From Modicisalibacter sp033446685 (lineage in GTDB: Bacteria > Pseudomonadota > Gammaproteobacteria > Pseudomonadales > Halomonadaceae), in contig NZ_JAWQLY010000014.1 of assembly GCF_033446685.1 (NCBI RefSeq), forward strand, positions 1-64,000: a DNA stretch of 64,000 bases. The letters are read 5' to 3'. Shown piece by piece: positions 15,503 through 23,803 of this stretch. The position numbers and the translations under genes are program-made. Every line of letters starts with the position of its first letter. Positions within the stretch are counted from its first letter, which is position 1. The notes beneath the pieces are model-generated. The model was not told the origin of the DNA and did not search any database. It saw only the letters and a list, made by a program, of their open reading frames with translations.

Positions 15503-17908
15503 TCAGTCGGGTAGCTGGTAGGCGATGATCGAGTCGCCGGTCCGGGTGCCCAGCGAGCCGTGGCCACCGGCGACGACCAGCAGCGTCTGCTTGCCGCGGG
15601 AGTCGCTGTAGGTCATCGGCGTGGCCTGGCCGCCGGCAGGCAGGCGCGCCTTCCACAGCTCCTCGCCGCTGGTCACGTCGTAGCCGCGCACGTAGTAGTC
15701 CAGCGTGCCGCTGATGAAGGCCACGCCGCCGGCGGTCATCACCGGGCCGCCGAGGTCGGGCACGCCCATCTTGAACGGCAGCGGCAGGGGGGCCAGGTCG
15801 CGCACGGTGCCGTTGCGATGCTTCCAGACGATCTCGCCGCTTTTCAGGTCGGCGCCGGCGACGTAGCCCCACGGCGGTTGCTGGCAGGGCAGGCCGAGGG
15901 GCGACAGGAAAGGCTCGAGCGAGACCGCAAACGGTGCGCCGAAGTTCTCGTTGAGCCCGGGGCCGGGCGAGCCGTCGGAGACTTCCAGCGAGGTGGCGTC
16001 CTCGCGAGGGACGAGTGTCGAGACGAAGGCCAGGTACGACGGCGTGGTGAAGGCCACCTGGCGCTCGGGATCGACGGCGATGCCGCCCCAGTTGAAGACC
16101 CCGAAGTTGCCGGGATAGACCAGCGTGCCGCGGGTGGAGGGCGGCGTATAGCGACCCTGATAGTTGAGGCCGTGGAACATGATGCGACAGGCCAACTGAT
16201 CGAACAGCGTGGCGCCCCACATCGCTTTGCCGCTCAATGCGGGAGGGTCGAACGACAGCTTGGAAACCGGCTGGGTCGGTGAGGCGACGTCGGGCAGCCG
16301 GCTGTTCTGAGGCACCTGACGCGCTTCGACCGGCAGCACCGGCTCGCCGGTTTCGCGATCGAGCACGTACAGCTCGCCCTGCTTGGTCGGCGCGACCAGC
16401 GCCGGCACGCGGCGGCCGCCGACATCCAGGTCGACCAGGCTGGGCTGGGCGGGAACGTCATAGTCCCACAGGTCGTGATGCACGGTCTGGAATACCCATT
16501 GGAGCTTGCCGCTGGCCAGGTCGAGCGCGACGATCGACGACGAGAAACGCTCGGTGGTGGAAGGGCGGTTGGCGCCCCACTGATCCGGTGACTCGTTACC
16601 CATCGGCAGGTAGAGCATGCCGAGCGCTTCATCGAGGCTGGCGGTCGACCACATATTGGGCGTGTTGGCGGTGTAGGCGGCGTCCGCGGCGATCGGCTCG
16701 GTCGCCTTGGGATCGCCCGGGTCCCAGTTCCACACCAGTTCGCCGCTGACGGCGTCATAGGCGCGGACTACCCCCGATGTGCTGTTTACCGAGACGTTGT
16801 CATTGATCGCCCCGCCGACGATCACCAGTCCCTCGCGTTGGCTGACCGCCGGTGCCGAGGTGGAATAGTAGAATCCCGATTTGATGTTCGGCATGTTGGC
16901 GGTGAGGTCGATGCGGCCATGCTCGCCGAAGCCGGGACACAACTGGCCGCTGTCGGCGTCGAGTGCCAACAGCTGGGCATCGGCGGTGGGCACGAACAGG
17001 CGGTGCTCGCATGACCCATTCGCCGCGGAGGCACCGGTGTCCGCCGGACTCGCGGCGTCCGCCGGCGGGGCGCTCGGCGCGTAATAGGAAACGCCTCGGC
17101 AGGTCTGGTGCTGGCGGTTTAGATTGAGCGCCGAGTTGGCGTCGAAGCGCCAGCGCTGCTCGCCGGTATCGGCATTCAGCGCAATGACGATATTGTGCGG
17201 TGTGCACAGGTAGAGCGTGTCGCCGACCTTGAGCGGCGTGACCTCGTAGGTAGTCTCGCCGGGATCGCTGGGGCCGCGCACGTCGCCGGTGTGATAGTGC
17301 CAGACCTCCTCCAGGCGGGCGACGTTGTCCGGGGTGATCTCGTCGAGCGGCGAATAGCGCTGGCCCAGGCCGGTACGCCCATAGGCATGCCACTCGCCGG
17401 GCGGCAGGGTGCCACTGTCGTTGGGGGTCGCGGCTGCCACGCCGGGTGGCAACTCGCCCTCGATCGCGTGCGGCGCGGTGAACAGCGAGATCAGCGCGAC
17501 CAGCAGCGCGAGCGCCAGGGTCATCGTCAGCGGCATGCTAGAGCGTCGCCAGTCCTGGCCTGCAGCGGGTAGCTGAGCGTCGTCCTGCGGCGGGGCCGTC
17601 AATGAGCGGGCGACCCAGGGCGTCGCCAGCCATAGGCCGATTGCTACGATCAGGCTACAGCGCGGTACCAGCGCCCACCAGTCGAGGCCGGCTTCCCACA
17701 GCGCCCAGAGCAGGGTGACGATGACCAGTGCGGCGTACGTCCACAATCCCTGGCGACGGCGATTGACGAGCTGCCAGCCGCTGATCAGAAAACCCGCCCC
17801 GGCCAGCAGGAAATACCAGCTGCCGCCCACGGCGATAAGCCATACGCCGCCCATGCTCAGGGCGAGTCCGATCAGCAGTAACGCCCACCCCGAAACGATT
17901 GCCGCCAT
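15503..17908 (-). CDS. gcd: membrane-bound PQQ-dependent glucose dehydrogenase
   Basis: 801 residues, the usual size of the glucose/quinate/shikimate PQQ dehydrogenases. About five transmembrane helices fill residues 1-130, followed by an eight-bladed PQQ propeller in the periplasm (WHAYGRTGLGQRYSPL, LDLASGKLQWVFQTVHHDLW, WKHRNGTVRDLAPLPLPFKMG, and a C-terminus GTRTGDSIIAYQLP). It oxidises aldose, classically glucose to gluconolactone, passing electrons to ubiquinone. The start has CAGGGAGAGACC-ATG. Quinate dehydrogenase is the main alternative, but the kgu genes at 40-44 kb favour a glucose role. Confidence 0.88.
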   Translation of the reverse strand: MAAIVSGWALLLIGLALSMGGVWLIAVGGSWYFLLAGAGFLISGWQLVNRRRQGLWTYAALVIVTLLWALWEAGLDWWALVPRCSLIVAIGLWLATPWVARSLTAPPQDDAQLPAAGQDWRRSSMPLTMTLALALLVALISLFTAPHAIEGELPPGVAAATPNDSGTLPPGEWHAYGRTGLGQRYSPLDEITPDNVARLEEVWHYHTGDVRGPSDPGETTYEVTPLKVGDTLYLCTPHNIVIALNADTGEQRWRFDANSALNLNRQHQTCRGVSYYAPSAPPADAASPADTGASAANGSCEHRLFVPTADAQLLALDADSGQLCPGFGEHGRIDLTANMPNIKSGFYYSTSAPAVSQREGLVIVGGAINDNVSVNSTSGVVRAYDAVSGELVWNWDPGDPKATEPIAADAAYTANTPNMWSTASLDEALGMLYLPMGNESPDQWGANRPSTTERFSSSIVALDLASGKLQWVFQTVHHDLWDYDVPAQPSLVDLDVGGRRVPALVAPTKQGELYVLDRETGEPVLPVEARQVPQNSRLPDVASPTQPVSKLSFDPPALSGKAMWGATLFDQLACRIMFHGLNYQGRYTPPSTRGTLVYPGNFGVFNWGGIAVDPERQVAFTTPSYLAFVSTLVPREDATSLEVSDGSPGPGLNENFGAPFAVSLEPFLSPLGLPCQQPPWGYVAGADLKSGEIVWKHRNGTVRDLAPLPLPFKMGVPDLGGPVMTAGGVAFISGTLDYYVRGYDVTSGEELWKARLPAGGQATPMTYSDSRGKQTLLVVAGGHGSLGTRTGDSIIAYQLPD

Positions 17909-18068
17909 GGTCTCTCCCTGTGCGCCGGGCTTTCGGGACGCGAATCCTTGCTTAGTCCAAGCCTAGTCGGTTTGCGCGCCGCGACAAACGAGCCGTGACG
18001 CGGCGCGCACAGCTCGAAGAGGGCTTAAAACGGGGGCACGACGGCGCGGGGCCATCGACGGGCGAGGG

Positions 18069-18317
18069 TCAGGCGGCGCTGATCAGTTCGTACTTCTTCA
18101 GCAGTTGATCGCGGGTCTCGCTGCGCGTCGGGTCGAGCGGGATGCAGTCAACCGGGCATACCTGCTGGCACTGGGGCTCGTCGAAATGACCGACACACTC
18201 GGTGCACAGGTTGGGATCGATGACATAGATCTCTTCGCCGGCCGAGATGGCGTCGTTGGGGCACTCGGGTTCGCAGACGTCGCAGTTGATGCATTCGTCG
18301 GTGATCATCAGCGCCAT
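18069..18317 (-). CDS. yfhL: YfhL-type 2[4Fe-4S] ferredoxin
   Basis: 82 residues with two cluster-binding sets: C-x2-C-x2-C-x3-C in CINCDVCEPECP, and the second in CTECVGHFDEPQCQQVCPVDC, whose spacing carries the insertion typical of the Alvin/YfhL group. It is a low-potential cytoplasmic electron carrier. It follows coaD by 32 nt on the same strand, a neighbourhood seen in many gammaproteobacteria. Confidence 0.92.
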   Translation of the reverse strand: MALMITDECINCDVCEPECPNDAISAGEEIYVIDPNLCTECVGHFDEPQCQQVCPVDCIPLDPTRSETRDQLLKKYELISAA

Positions 18318-18349
18318 GGTTCATATCCTCGCTGCGTAAAGAGGGATTA

Positions 18350-18877
18350 TCACTGGCCTGGATTCCGCTCGGTTGAGCTCCGTCCGGCGGGGCCCTGGTC
18401 ACAATGGAAGTGTTCGCGCAGCGCATCGGCGACGCGTGGGTGCACGAGTCCGCTGATATCGCCTCCCAGGCGCGCGATCTCTCGCACAATGGTGGCAGAA
18501 ATATAGGAATTTTCGACCGCGGGGGTCAGAAACAGGCTTTCGATATGCGGAGCCTGGGCGCGGTTCATGTTGGCCAGTTGCAACTCGTACTCGAAGTCGG
18601 ACACGGCGCGCAGCCCACGCAGTATGATGCGCGCGCCCTGCTGGTCGAGCAGCTCGGTGAGCAGGCAACTGAAGCCGGTGACCTCGACATTGTCGAGTTC
18701 GTCGACCACGTCGCGGGCCAGCGCCACGCGGGTATCGAGATCCAGCGTCGGGCGCTTGCCGGGGCTCGCCGCGACGGCGACCACCACCTTGTCGAAGATC
18801 CGCGCGGCGCGCTCGATCAGATCGAAATGACCGTTGGTGATGGGGTCGAACGTGCCGGGGTAGACAGCGATGTTCAT
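18350..18877 (-). CDS. coaD: phosphopantetheine adenylyltransferase
   Basis: 175 residues. The nucleotidyltransferase motif YPGTFDPITNGH (T/HxGH) is at the N-terminus and RGLRAVSDFEYELQLANMNR and PAVENSYISATIVREIA are diagnostic of CoaD. It transfers AMP to 4'-phosphopantetheine in the penultimate step of CoA synthesis. The start is the ATG of MNIAVYPGTFDP; upstream in-frame residues are not family-like. About ten C-terminal residues (GRSSTERNPG) extend beyond the usual end. Confidence 0.95.
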   Translation of the reverse strand: MNIAVYPGTFDPITNGHFDLIERAARIFDKVVVAVAASPGKRPTLDLDTRVALARDVVDELDNVEVTGFSCLLTELLDQQGARIILRGLRAVSDFEYELQLANMNRAQAPHIESLFLTPAVENSYISATIVREIARLGGDISGLVHPRVADALREHFHCDQGPAGRSSTERNPGQ

Positions 18878-19002
18878 GGGCGATCCTGTCGAAACGGGAG
18901 CGGTCGCGGACTGCGAAAAGCCCGGGCGCTTAGCGTAGTCGATGCCCGGTGGCGCGACAAACGCCGCCGGGCCCCATGAGTGCTCGCGGCGAGGCCGCGC
19001 AG

Positions 19003-20913
19003 TCACTCGTCGTCGAGACGTCCGTAGGGATTGTCCACGGCCAGCGAGACCGGCCGGGCATAGCCTGGAATATGGATGCCGTCGGCCTCGATGGTGAGTT
19101 CGGGGCCTTCCAGTACGCCTTCGCCGAAGCGGTAGATGACCGAGAACTCGCCGGCATCGGCACGCTGGACGTAGTCGGCGCTGGCGGCCAGCGTCGCCTC
19201 GCGGCGCTGCTTCCAGGCGTCGATCGCAGCCTGGCCGTGGCGCTGGGCCAGCAGGCGCTCGGTGACCGCCGGCGACAGCACCAGGCCGGTGGCGTTGTTG
19301 CCGCCGAAGCCCTTGGCGTTGATGAAGGCGGCGTCGGCCTGAAAGGCCAGCGGCTCGCGGAAAAGCCGCAACCGCTCGGCATGCACGTCGTCGGCGATGG
19401 CATCGAGGGTGGGGATCCCGGGGATCATGCCATAGGCGAAGCTGCCCAGCGCACTGGTCAGCTGGTCGCCCGCGGCGCTGCCCTGGGAGTGGCCGACGAA
19501 CGCCTTGAGCCCGGCCACCGGCCAGTCCTCGATGCCGTTGGCGCGGGCCACGGCATCGAGAACATGCGATTCGGTGGTGCGATTCTTGGGCGTGCTGGTG
19601 GCGTGGGCATGGATGAAGCTCCTTTCGCGCACCGCACGCTCGCCGAGAATCTCGCGGGCCAGGCTCACCGCCTTGCCCAGGGTGACGTAGTTGCCGATGC
19701 CCGGCGCCGAGATCGAGCGCTTCCAGCCGTCGGCGTTGACGAACACGCCGGGGGCCGCGCCGAGGATCTGGGCGCCGGTCTCGAGCGCCAGGCTGTCGTC
19801 CATCAGCAGCACGAACTGGCTGGCCTCGGCGATGGTGAAGCCGCAGTTGCGGGCGAACGGCCGGCAGGCGCGCTGATAGTCGCTGTCGGTGAGCAGGCTC
19901 AGCGCATCGAGCGCCTTGAGGCTGTCGTCGTCGGCCAGCGCGCCCATGCTGCGAAAGCCCTCGATGATCTCGGGGGTGACCGGCGCGTCGCTGGTGCCGA
20001 CCATTACCACCCGGCGCGCACCGCTACGGATGTCCTCGATACCCAGTCGCAGGTTGTACAGAAAGCTCGCGCAGGCACCCTGAATCGCCCCGGTGGCGCC
20101 GACGCTGCCCAGCACGTAGGCGTTGAGAAAGTCCGCCGGCATCTGACCGTAGCCCAGCGGCATCTGCTTGGAGGTGGCGCGATTGCCGGAGACGAAACTC
20201 TTGAGCAGCCCGCCCCAGCCGGGCTCGTCGAGCTGACCGATGGAGTTGCCGGCATAGACGGCGACCTGGTCGGGGTCGAGGCGATCGTGCAGCGCCTGCC
20301 AGTCCAGCCCACTCTGGCCCAGGCAATCGCTGGCGCCGAACACCGCCATCGACAGCCCGCGCGGATGGTGCACGCTGCGATACAGCCGGCCGGGCTCGAA
20401 GCCTTGAGGCAGCCGACCGGCGGCGCGCACTTGTGCCTGGCGGCGCTCCGGCAGCAATACGTCGAGCACCCCGGCCGGGACGCTGACCTCGACCTGCCGG
20501 CCGTCGACGTCGCGGACCTGCCAGGTCTCGGGCAGCGGATCGGGCAACTGGCGACGCCGCACCTGAAAGGTCAGCGGTCGCTCGAGATGCATCTGCGTCG
20601 GGCGGTTGGCGGGGATGCCGTCGGCGTTGAAGGCGGGATCCTCGTTGCGACGGATAAGGGTGTGATCGAGCACCTGCTGGCGTACATGGCTGGCCAGCTC
20701 GCCAGCGGCGATCGGCTCGCCGTGCATGTTCTGCCAGCTGCCATCCTGCTGACGGCTGATCAGCTGCATCATGGCGGCCAGGCCGATCAGGGTACGTTCC
20801 TGCTCCTCGACGGGCAGGGCATCGAGCACCGTGCGCCGAAACGCCTGGTGTCCGGAGGTCCTGCCGGCGGCATTGACACCGCCCATGCCGACAATCACCG
20901 GTAACTGTGACAA
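19003..20913 (-). CDS. fabY: beta-ketoacyl-ACP synthase, FabY type
   Basis: 636 residues, much longer than FabB/FabF and matching Pseudomonas FabY in size. The thiolase-fold centre includes a nucleophilic Cys in IQGACASFLYNL and histidines in HAHATSTPKNRTTESHV and VGHSQGSAAGDQLT. FabY condenses acetyl-CoA with malonyl-ACP to initiate fatty acid synthesis where FabH is absent or minor. Translation probably starts at a TTG at 20913 preceded by GAGGGACGCGGC. It is a single gene with a long, structured upstream region. Identification rests on length and motifs. Confidence 0.85.
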   Translation of the reverse strand: MSQLPVIVGMGGVNAAGRTSGHQAFRRTVLDALPVEEQERTLIGLAAMMQLISRQQDGSWQNMHGEPIAAGELASHVRQQVLDHTLIRRNEDPAFNADGIPANRPTQMHLERPLTFQVRRRQLPDPLPETWQVRDVDGRQVEVSVPAGVLDVLLPERRQAQVRAAGRLPQGFEPGRLYRSVHHPRGLSMAVFGASDCLGQSGLDWQALHDRLDPDQVAVYAGNSIGQLDEPGWGGLLKSFVSGNRATSKQMPLGYGQMPADFLNAYVLGSVGATGAIQGACASFLYNLRLGIEDIRSGARRVVMVGTSDAPVTPEIIEGFRSMGALADDDSLKALDALSLLTDSDYQRACRPFARNCGFTIAEASQFVLLMDDSLALETGAQILGAAPGVFVNADGWKRSISAPGIGNYVTLGKAVSLAREILGERAVRERSFIHAHATSTPKNRTTESHVLDAVARANGIEDWPVAGLKAFVGHSQGSAAGDQLTSALGSFAYGMIPGIPTLDAIADDVHAERLRLFREPLAFQADAAFINAKGFGGNNATGLVLSPAVTERLLAQRHGQAAIDAWKQRREATLAASADYVQRADAGEFSVIYRFGEGVLEGPELTIEADGIHIPGYARPVSLAVDNPYGRLDDE

Positions 20914-21138
20914 GCCGCGTCCCTCGTTGTGCTGTGAGTCTACGAGTCCTGTTGCTGTCTGGCCTCGCGCACCGCTAAGGGCGGTGGCGGGCCGGCAGAA
21001 CGGCGGGGCATCTGGGTGCCCTGATGATCGAGTCTGGGGCGCGATGATAGCACCTGCCTCGCAGCCCCGTCATGCTGCCCGGGCCAAGTGATTAACCACT
21101 TCGGGGGCAAGCGCCGCGATCGACGATTAAACGCATGT

Positions 21139-21167
21139 TTGAAAAAAGCCGTGCTCCGGCTTATTCT
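21139..21167 (+). promoter_or_regulatory. possible sigma-70 promoter of a short plus-strand transcript
   Basis: TTGAAA at 21139-21144 and TATTCT at 21162-21167 are separated by exactly 17 bp. Initiation near 21174 would give a transcript of about 60 nt ending at the plus-strand terminator at 21207-21234. The -10 is imperfect and the elements overlap a minus-strand hairpin, so this is tentative. Confidence 0.35.
21142..21162 (-). terminator. intrinsic-terminator-like hairpin on the fabY-coding strand
   Basis: Read on the minus strand, AAGCCG pairs with CGGCTT around a GAGCA loop and runs straight into a T-tract (six T in all). It lies about 230 nt upstream of fabY, in fabY's direction, so it would stop read-through or act as a leader attenuator. 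The 6-bp stem is short. Confidence 0.45.
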
Positions 21168-21206
21168 GAAACGGCTGTTTGAGTCATACGAGTTTAAGTT
21201 GGTATT

Positions 21207-21234
21207 GGCGCGCCCGAGGGTGCGCCGTTTTTTT
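21207..21234 (+). terminator. strong intrinsic terminator without an annotated gene upstream
   Basis: GGCGCGCC (21207-21214) pairs with GGTGCGCC (21219-21226) around a CGAG tetraloop, with one G-T wobble, followed by G and seven T. No plus-strand gene precedes it within several kilobases: dinF, gcd, coaD and fabY are all minus. It therefore marks either a small RNA end or a leader upstream of the TrmB-like gene, which starts 50 nt later. Confidence 0.6.
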
Positions 21235-21283
21235 GCTAGACTAGCCGATCTTCGATTCGTTCCGCCGAGCGCGCCAGTCTGCC

Positions 21284-22003
21284 ATGCATGCTTCTTCCCG
21301 ATCCGTTACCAGCAATCAATCCGCTCCCCACGATGACCTGGCGCGTCGCGTCGCGCGCGCGCTGAATCATCCGCTGCGCAAACCGATCGCCGAGCACACC
21401 CGCCGGGCCTTCGCCGAGGCCGAGCGCTGGCTGGCAAGTCAGTCGCGCCCGCTGGTGCTCGATGCCGGTTGCGGGGTGGGGCTGTCGACCCGCCAGTTGG
21501 CCGGCATCCACGCCGAGCATGCGGTGATCGGCATCGACCGCAGCGCCGACCGCCTGGGGCGCGATCACGGCCCGCTGCCCGACAACGCGCTGCTGGTACG
21601 CGCCGATCTGGTCGATTTCTGGCGTCTGGCGCTGGCCGCCGGCTGGCAGCCGGCGCATCACTACCTGCTGTATCCCAACCCCTATCCCAAGGCGGCGCAT
21701 CTCAAGCTGCGCTGGCACGGCCATCCGGTGTTTCCGGCGTTGCTGGCGCTGGGCGGGCGGCTCGAGGTGCGTTCCAACTGGCGGCTGTATCTCGACGAGT
21801 TCGCACTAGCCACGCATCAGGTCAGCGGCCAGCGGCCCACGGTCGTCGAGCACGCCCCGCAGGGAGCCTTTCTGACTCACTTCGAGCGCAAGTACGTCGC
21901 CAGCGGCCAGGCGATATGGCGGCTCGACGTAACGCTGCCCTATGCACCCGGCTTGGTTCCCCAGCCGCTGCCCATGACTCCTAGCGAGACAGCCGCGCGC
22001 TGA
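21284..22003 (+). CDS. TrmB-like SAM-dependent methyltransferase
   Basis: 239 residues with a class I SAM-binding motif (VLDAGCGVGLSTRQLA) and a downstream acidic strand (VIGIDRSADRLGR). The segment YLLYPNPYPKAAHLKLRW is the counterpart of the PDPWPKKRHHKRR motif of TrmB, which makes 7-methylguanosine at tRNA position 46. The motif is divergent, so this is probably a TrmB paralogue rather than the canonical enzyme; the substrate is unproven. Its 3' end overlaps the convergent LysR gene by 23 bp. Confidence 0.75.
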   Translation: MHASSRSVTSNQSAPHDDLARRVARALNHPLRKPIAEHTRRAFAEAERWLASQSRPLVLDAGCGVGLSTRQLAGIHAEHAVIGIDRSADRLGRDHGPLPDNALLVRADLVDFWRLALAAGWQPAHHYLLYPNPYPKAAHLKLRWHGHPVFPALLALGGRLEVRSNWRLYLDEFALATHQVSGQRPTVVEHAPQGAFLTHFERKYVASGQAIWRLDVTLPYAPGLVPQPLPMTPSETAAR

Positions 22004-22889
22004 GTTCGTTTTCCAGCCAGCGGGCGATCGGCCCCTGCCCGGCGGCGCGGCGGCGCACCAGTTCCACGCCGACGCTGGCCGGCTCGGGCAACTCGCTGAT
22101 CGCTAGCCGGCTGACCAGCGAGCGATACATCGGGTAGGCGGCGATGTGTTCGGGCACCAGCGCCCAGCCGATGCCCTGGCTGACCAGCTCGGCGATCGCG
22201 TAGTAGCTGTTGAGTTGCCAGACTCGTGGCGACAGCCGCGCCAGGCGGTGGCCCCCGAGCGGAGCGCCGCCCAGCGGATTGCCGCCCAGCGCCGAGGCGA
22301 CCACCAGCTGGCGATGGCGGCTGAGCGTCGACAGGCGCACCTCGCGCTCCCCGGCCAGCGGATGAGCGGCGGCGACGATGGCGGTCTGCGACAGACGCGC
22401 GATCTGACGCACGCTGAGCGTCTCGGGCAGCGTCGGCTGGCTGAACAGCACGCCCAGGTCGGCGGTGCCGTCGGCGACCCAACTGGGAATGTCGTCCTGC
22501 GCGCCATTGAGCAGCGACAGCTCCAGCGCCGGCCAACGCTCGGCGAGCACCGTCAGCGCCTCCATCAGCGGCGGATAGGGCAGCGCTTCGTCGACGGCCA
22601 GGGTCAGCCGCGATTCCTCGCCGCTCGCCAGGGCGCTGGCGCGGGCGGCGAGCTGATCGCACTGGCGCAGAATCTCGCGCGCCTCGAGCACCACCGCCTC
22701 GCCCTCGGCGGTGAGCACCGGCGTGCGTCGTCGGCGGTCGAACAGCGTCAGGCCGAGATCGAGCTCGAGATGGGCGATCGCCGTGCTGACGGCCGACTGC
22801 GCCTTGCCCAGGCGGCGCGCGGCGGCCGAGAACGAGCCGCTGTCGGCCGCCGCCAACAGGCAGCCGAGCTGGTCGAGATTCCATTGCAT
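21981..22889 (-). CDS. LysR-family regulator divergent from a PACE efflux gene
   Basis: 302 residues. The N-terminal winged helix (DQLGCLLAAADSGSFSAAARRLGKAQSAVSTAI) is followed by a LysR effector domain (about 90-300). It is divergently arranged 94 bp from the PACE/SMR gene pair, echoing the AceR-aceI arrangement of Acinetobacter in which a LysR activator controls a PACE pump. Two inverted repeats in the spacer fit LysR boxes. The inducer is unknown. Confidence 0.88.
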   Translation of the reverse strand: MQWNLDQLGCLLAAADSGSFSAAARRLGKAQSAVSTAIAHLELDLGLTLFDRRRRTPVLTAEGEAVVLEAREILRQCDQLAARASALASGEESRLTLAVDEALPYPPLMEALTVLAERWPALELSLLNGAQDDIPSWVADGTADLGVLFSQPTLPETLSVRQIARLSQTAIVAAAHPLAGEREVRLSTLSRHRQLVVASALGGNPLGGAPLGGHRLARLSPRVWQLNSYYAIAELVSQGIGWALVPEHIAAYPMYRSLVSRLAISELPEPASVGVELVRRRAAGQGPIARWLENELSARLSR

Positions 22890-22892
22890 GAT

Positions 22893-22937
22893 CTATCTGC
22901 TTTTCTGATAGTTGTTAACTCGTATCCATCAAGATAC
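22893..22937. promoter_or_regulatory. two TATC/GATA inverted repeats in the LysR-PACE spacer
   Basis: CTATC (22893-22897) and GATAG (22907-22911) form an inverted repeat satisfying the LysR T-N11-A rule. A second repeat, GTATC (22922-22926) and GATAC (22933-22937), follows 10 bp later with the same TATC...GATA core and a 6-bp spacer. Together they look like the activation and regulatory sites of the divergent LysR protein. Confidence 0.55.
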
Positions 22938-22983
22938 TGCCTAGAATGCCTGACGACCATGACATCATGCGAGGGAGGCGGCG

Positions 22984-23400
22984 ATGCGTAGCTGGAGAGA
23001 GCGCTTGGCGCATACCACGCTGTTCGAGGCCGGCGGGCTGGTGCTGGTGACGCCGGTGGCAAGTTGGCTGACCGGTCACGACATCGGCCGGTTGGGGCTG
23101 CTGACCGTGTCCCTGGCGACCTTCGCCATGCTCTGGAATCTGGTCTGGAACCGGCTGTTCGATCATTGGGTGCCGACGCGCCGGCGCAGCCTGGCGCAAC
23201 GCGTCGCCCAGGCGCTGGGCTTCGAACTCGGCCTGCTGGTCATGACCCTGCCGGGCGTCGCCTGGTGGCTGGGAATCGGCGTGGTCGAGGCCTTCTGGCT
23301 CGACCTGGGATTCATGCTGTTCTTCCTAGTCTACGCGCTGGTCTTCAACAGCGTCTTCGATGGCATCATGCAGCGCCGCTTGGCAAGGAGGAGTGTCTGA
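22984..23400 (+). CDS. PACE family efflux transporter (AceI-like)
   Basis: 138 residues and four helices forming two tandem bacterial-transmembrane-pair repeats. Diagnostic motifs are RLAHTTLFEAGGL at the first helix, WNLVWNRLFDHW at the end of helix two, and the second-repeat equivalents FELGLLVMTLPG and YALVFNSVFDGIM. PACE pumps export chlorhexidine, acriflavine and short-chain diamines by proton exchange. The gene overlaps the next one in a TGATG junction, so both pumps are made together. The ATG is preceded by GGGAGGCGGCG. Confidence 0.88.
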   Translation: MRSWRERLAHTTLFEAGGLVLVTPVASWLTGHDIGRLGLLTVSLATFAMLWNLVWNRLFDHWVPTRRRSLAQRVAQALGFELGLLVMTLPGVAWWLGIGVVEAFWLDLGFMLFFLVYALVFNSVFDGIMQRRLARRSV

Positions 23401-23729
23401 TGGCCTACGTCTACTTGTGTCTGGCGATCGTCGCCGAAGTGTTGGGCACCAGCGCGCTCAAGGCTTCGCAGGAATTCAGCCGGCTGTGGCCGAGCGTGGG
23501 GGTGGTGATCGGCTACGGCCTGGCATTCTACTGGCTGACGCTGGTGCTGCGCACCTTGCCGGTGGGCATCGCCTACGCCGTGTGGGCGGGGCTGGGCATC
23601 GTGCTGGTGACGCTGATCGGGGTGCTGTGGTTCGGCGAGCGGCTCGACTGGCCGGCGGTCGCGGGCCTGGCGATGATCATCGGCGGCGTGACGGTGATCC
23701 AACTGTTCTCGAGCGTCTCGACGCACTGA
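23400..23729 (+). CDS. small multidrug resistance (SMR) transporter, EmrE-like
   Basis: 109 residues and four helices. The essential membrane glutamate (Glu13/14) is in AIVAEVLGTSALKAS, and GIAYAVWAGLGIVLVTLIG and the C-terminal GVTVIQLFS follow the Qac/EmrE pattern. It works as a proton-coupled dimer against quaternary ammonium compounds. The ATG shares bases with the PACE gene's stop codon. The Gdx guanidinium branch is a possible alternative, but the EmrE-like motifs favour a multidrug role. Confidence 0.9.
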   Translation: MAYVYLCLAIVAEVLGTSALKASQEFSRLWPSVGVVIGYGLAFYWLTLVLRTLPVGIAYAVWAGLGIVLVTLIGVLWFGERLDWPAVAGLAMIIGGVTVIQLFSSVSTH

Positions 23730-23803
23730 ACATGGCGCGACGGTCTTCGGCTAGCCTCGGTGGCCTGCTAGGCTAGGGAGCTTTCGCCAACCGAGGGTCT
23801 CCC

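Larger units (their letters stand above)
20914..21283. other. 370-bp intergenic region upstream of fabY and the TrmB-like gene
   Basis: This is the only gap over 300 bp in the window. No protein-coding frame in it has a convincing start and family match. It holds two intrinsic terminator-like structures on opposite strands (21142-21162 minus, 21207-21234 plus), a possible plus-strand promoter, and an imperfect dyad TTTGAGTCATACGAGTTTAA at 21178-21197. It is locally much more AT-rich than its surroundings. Confidence 0.7.

Noticed and set aside
18949..20904. Open frame of over 600 codons opposite fabY
   Set aside because: Its translation is low-complexity and family-less, while the minus strand encodes a full FabY with all catalytic motifs. 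Long antisense frames are expected in GC-rich DNA.
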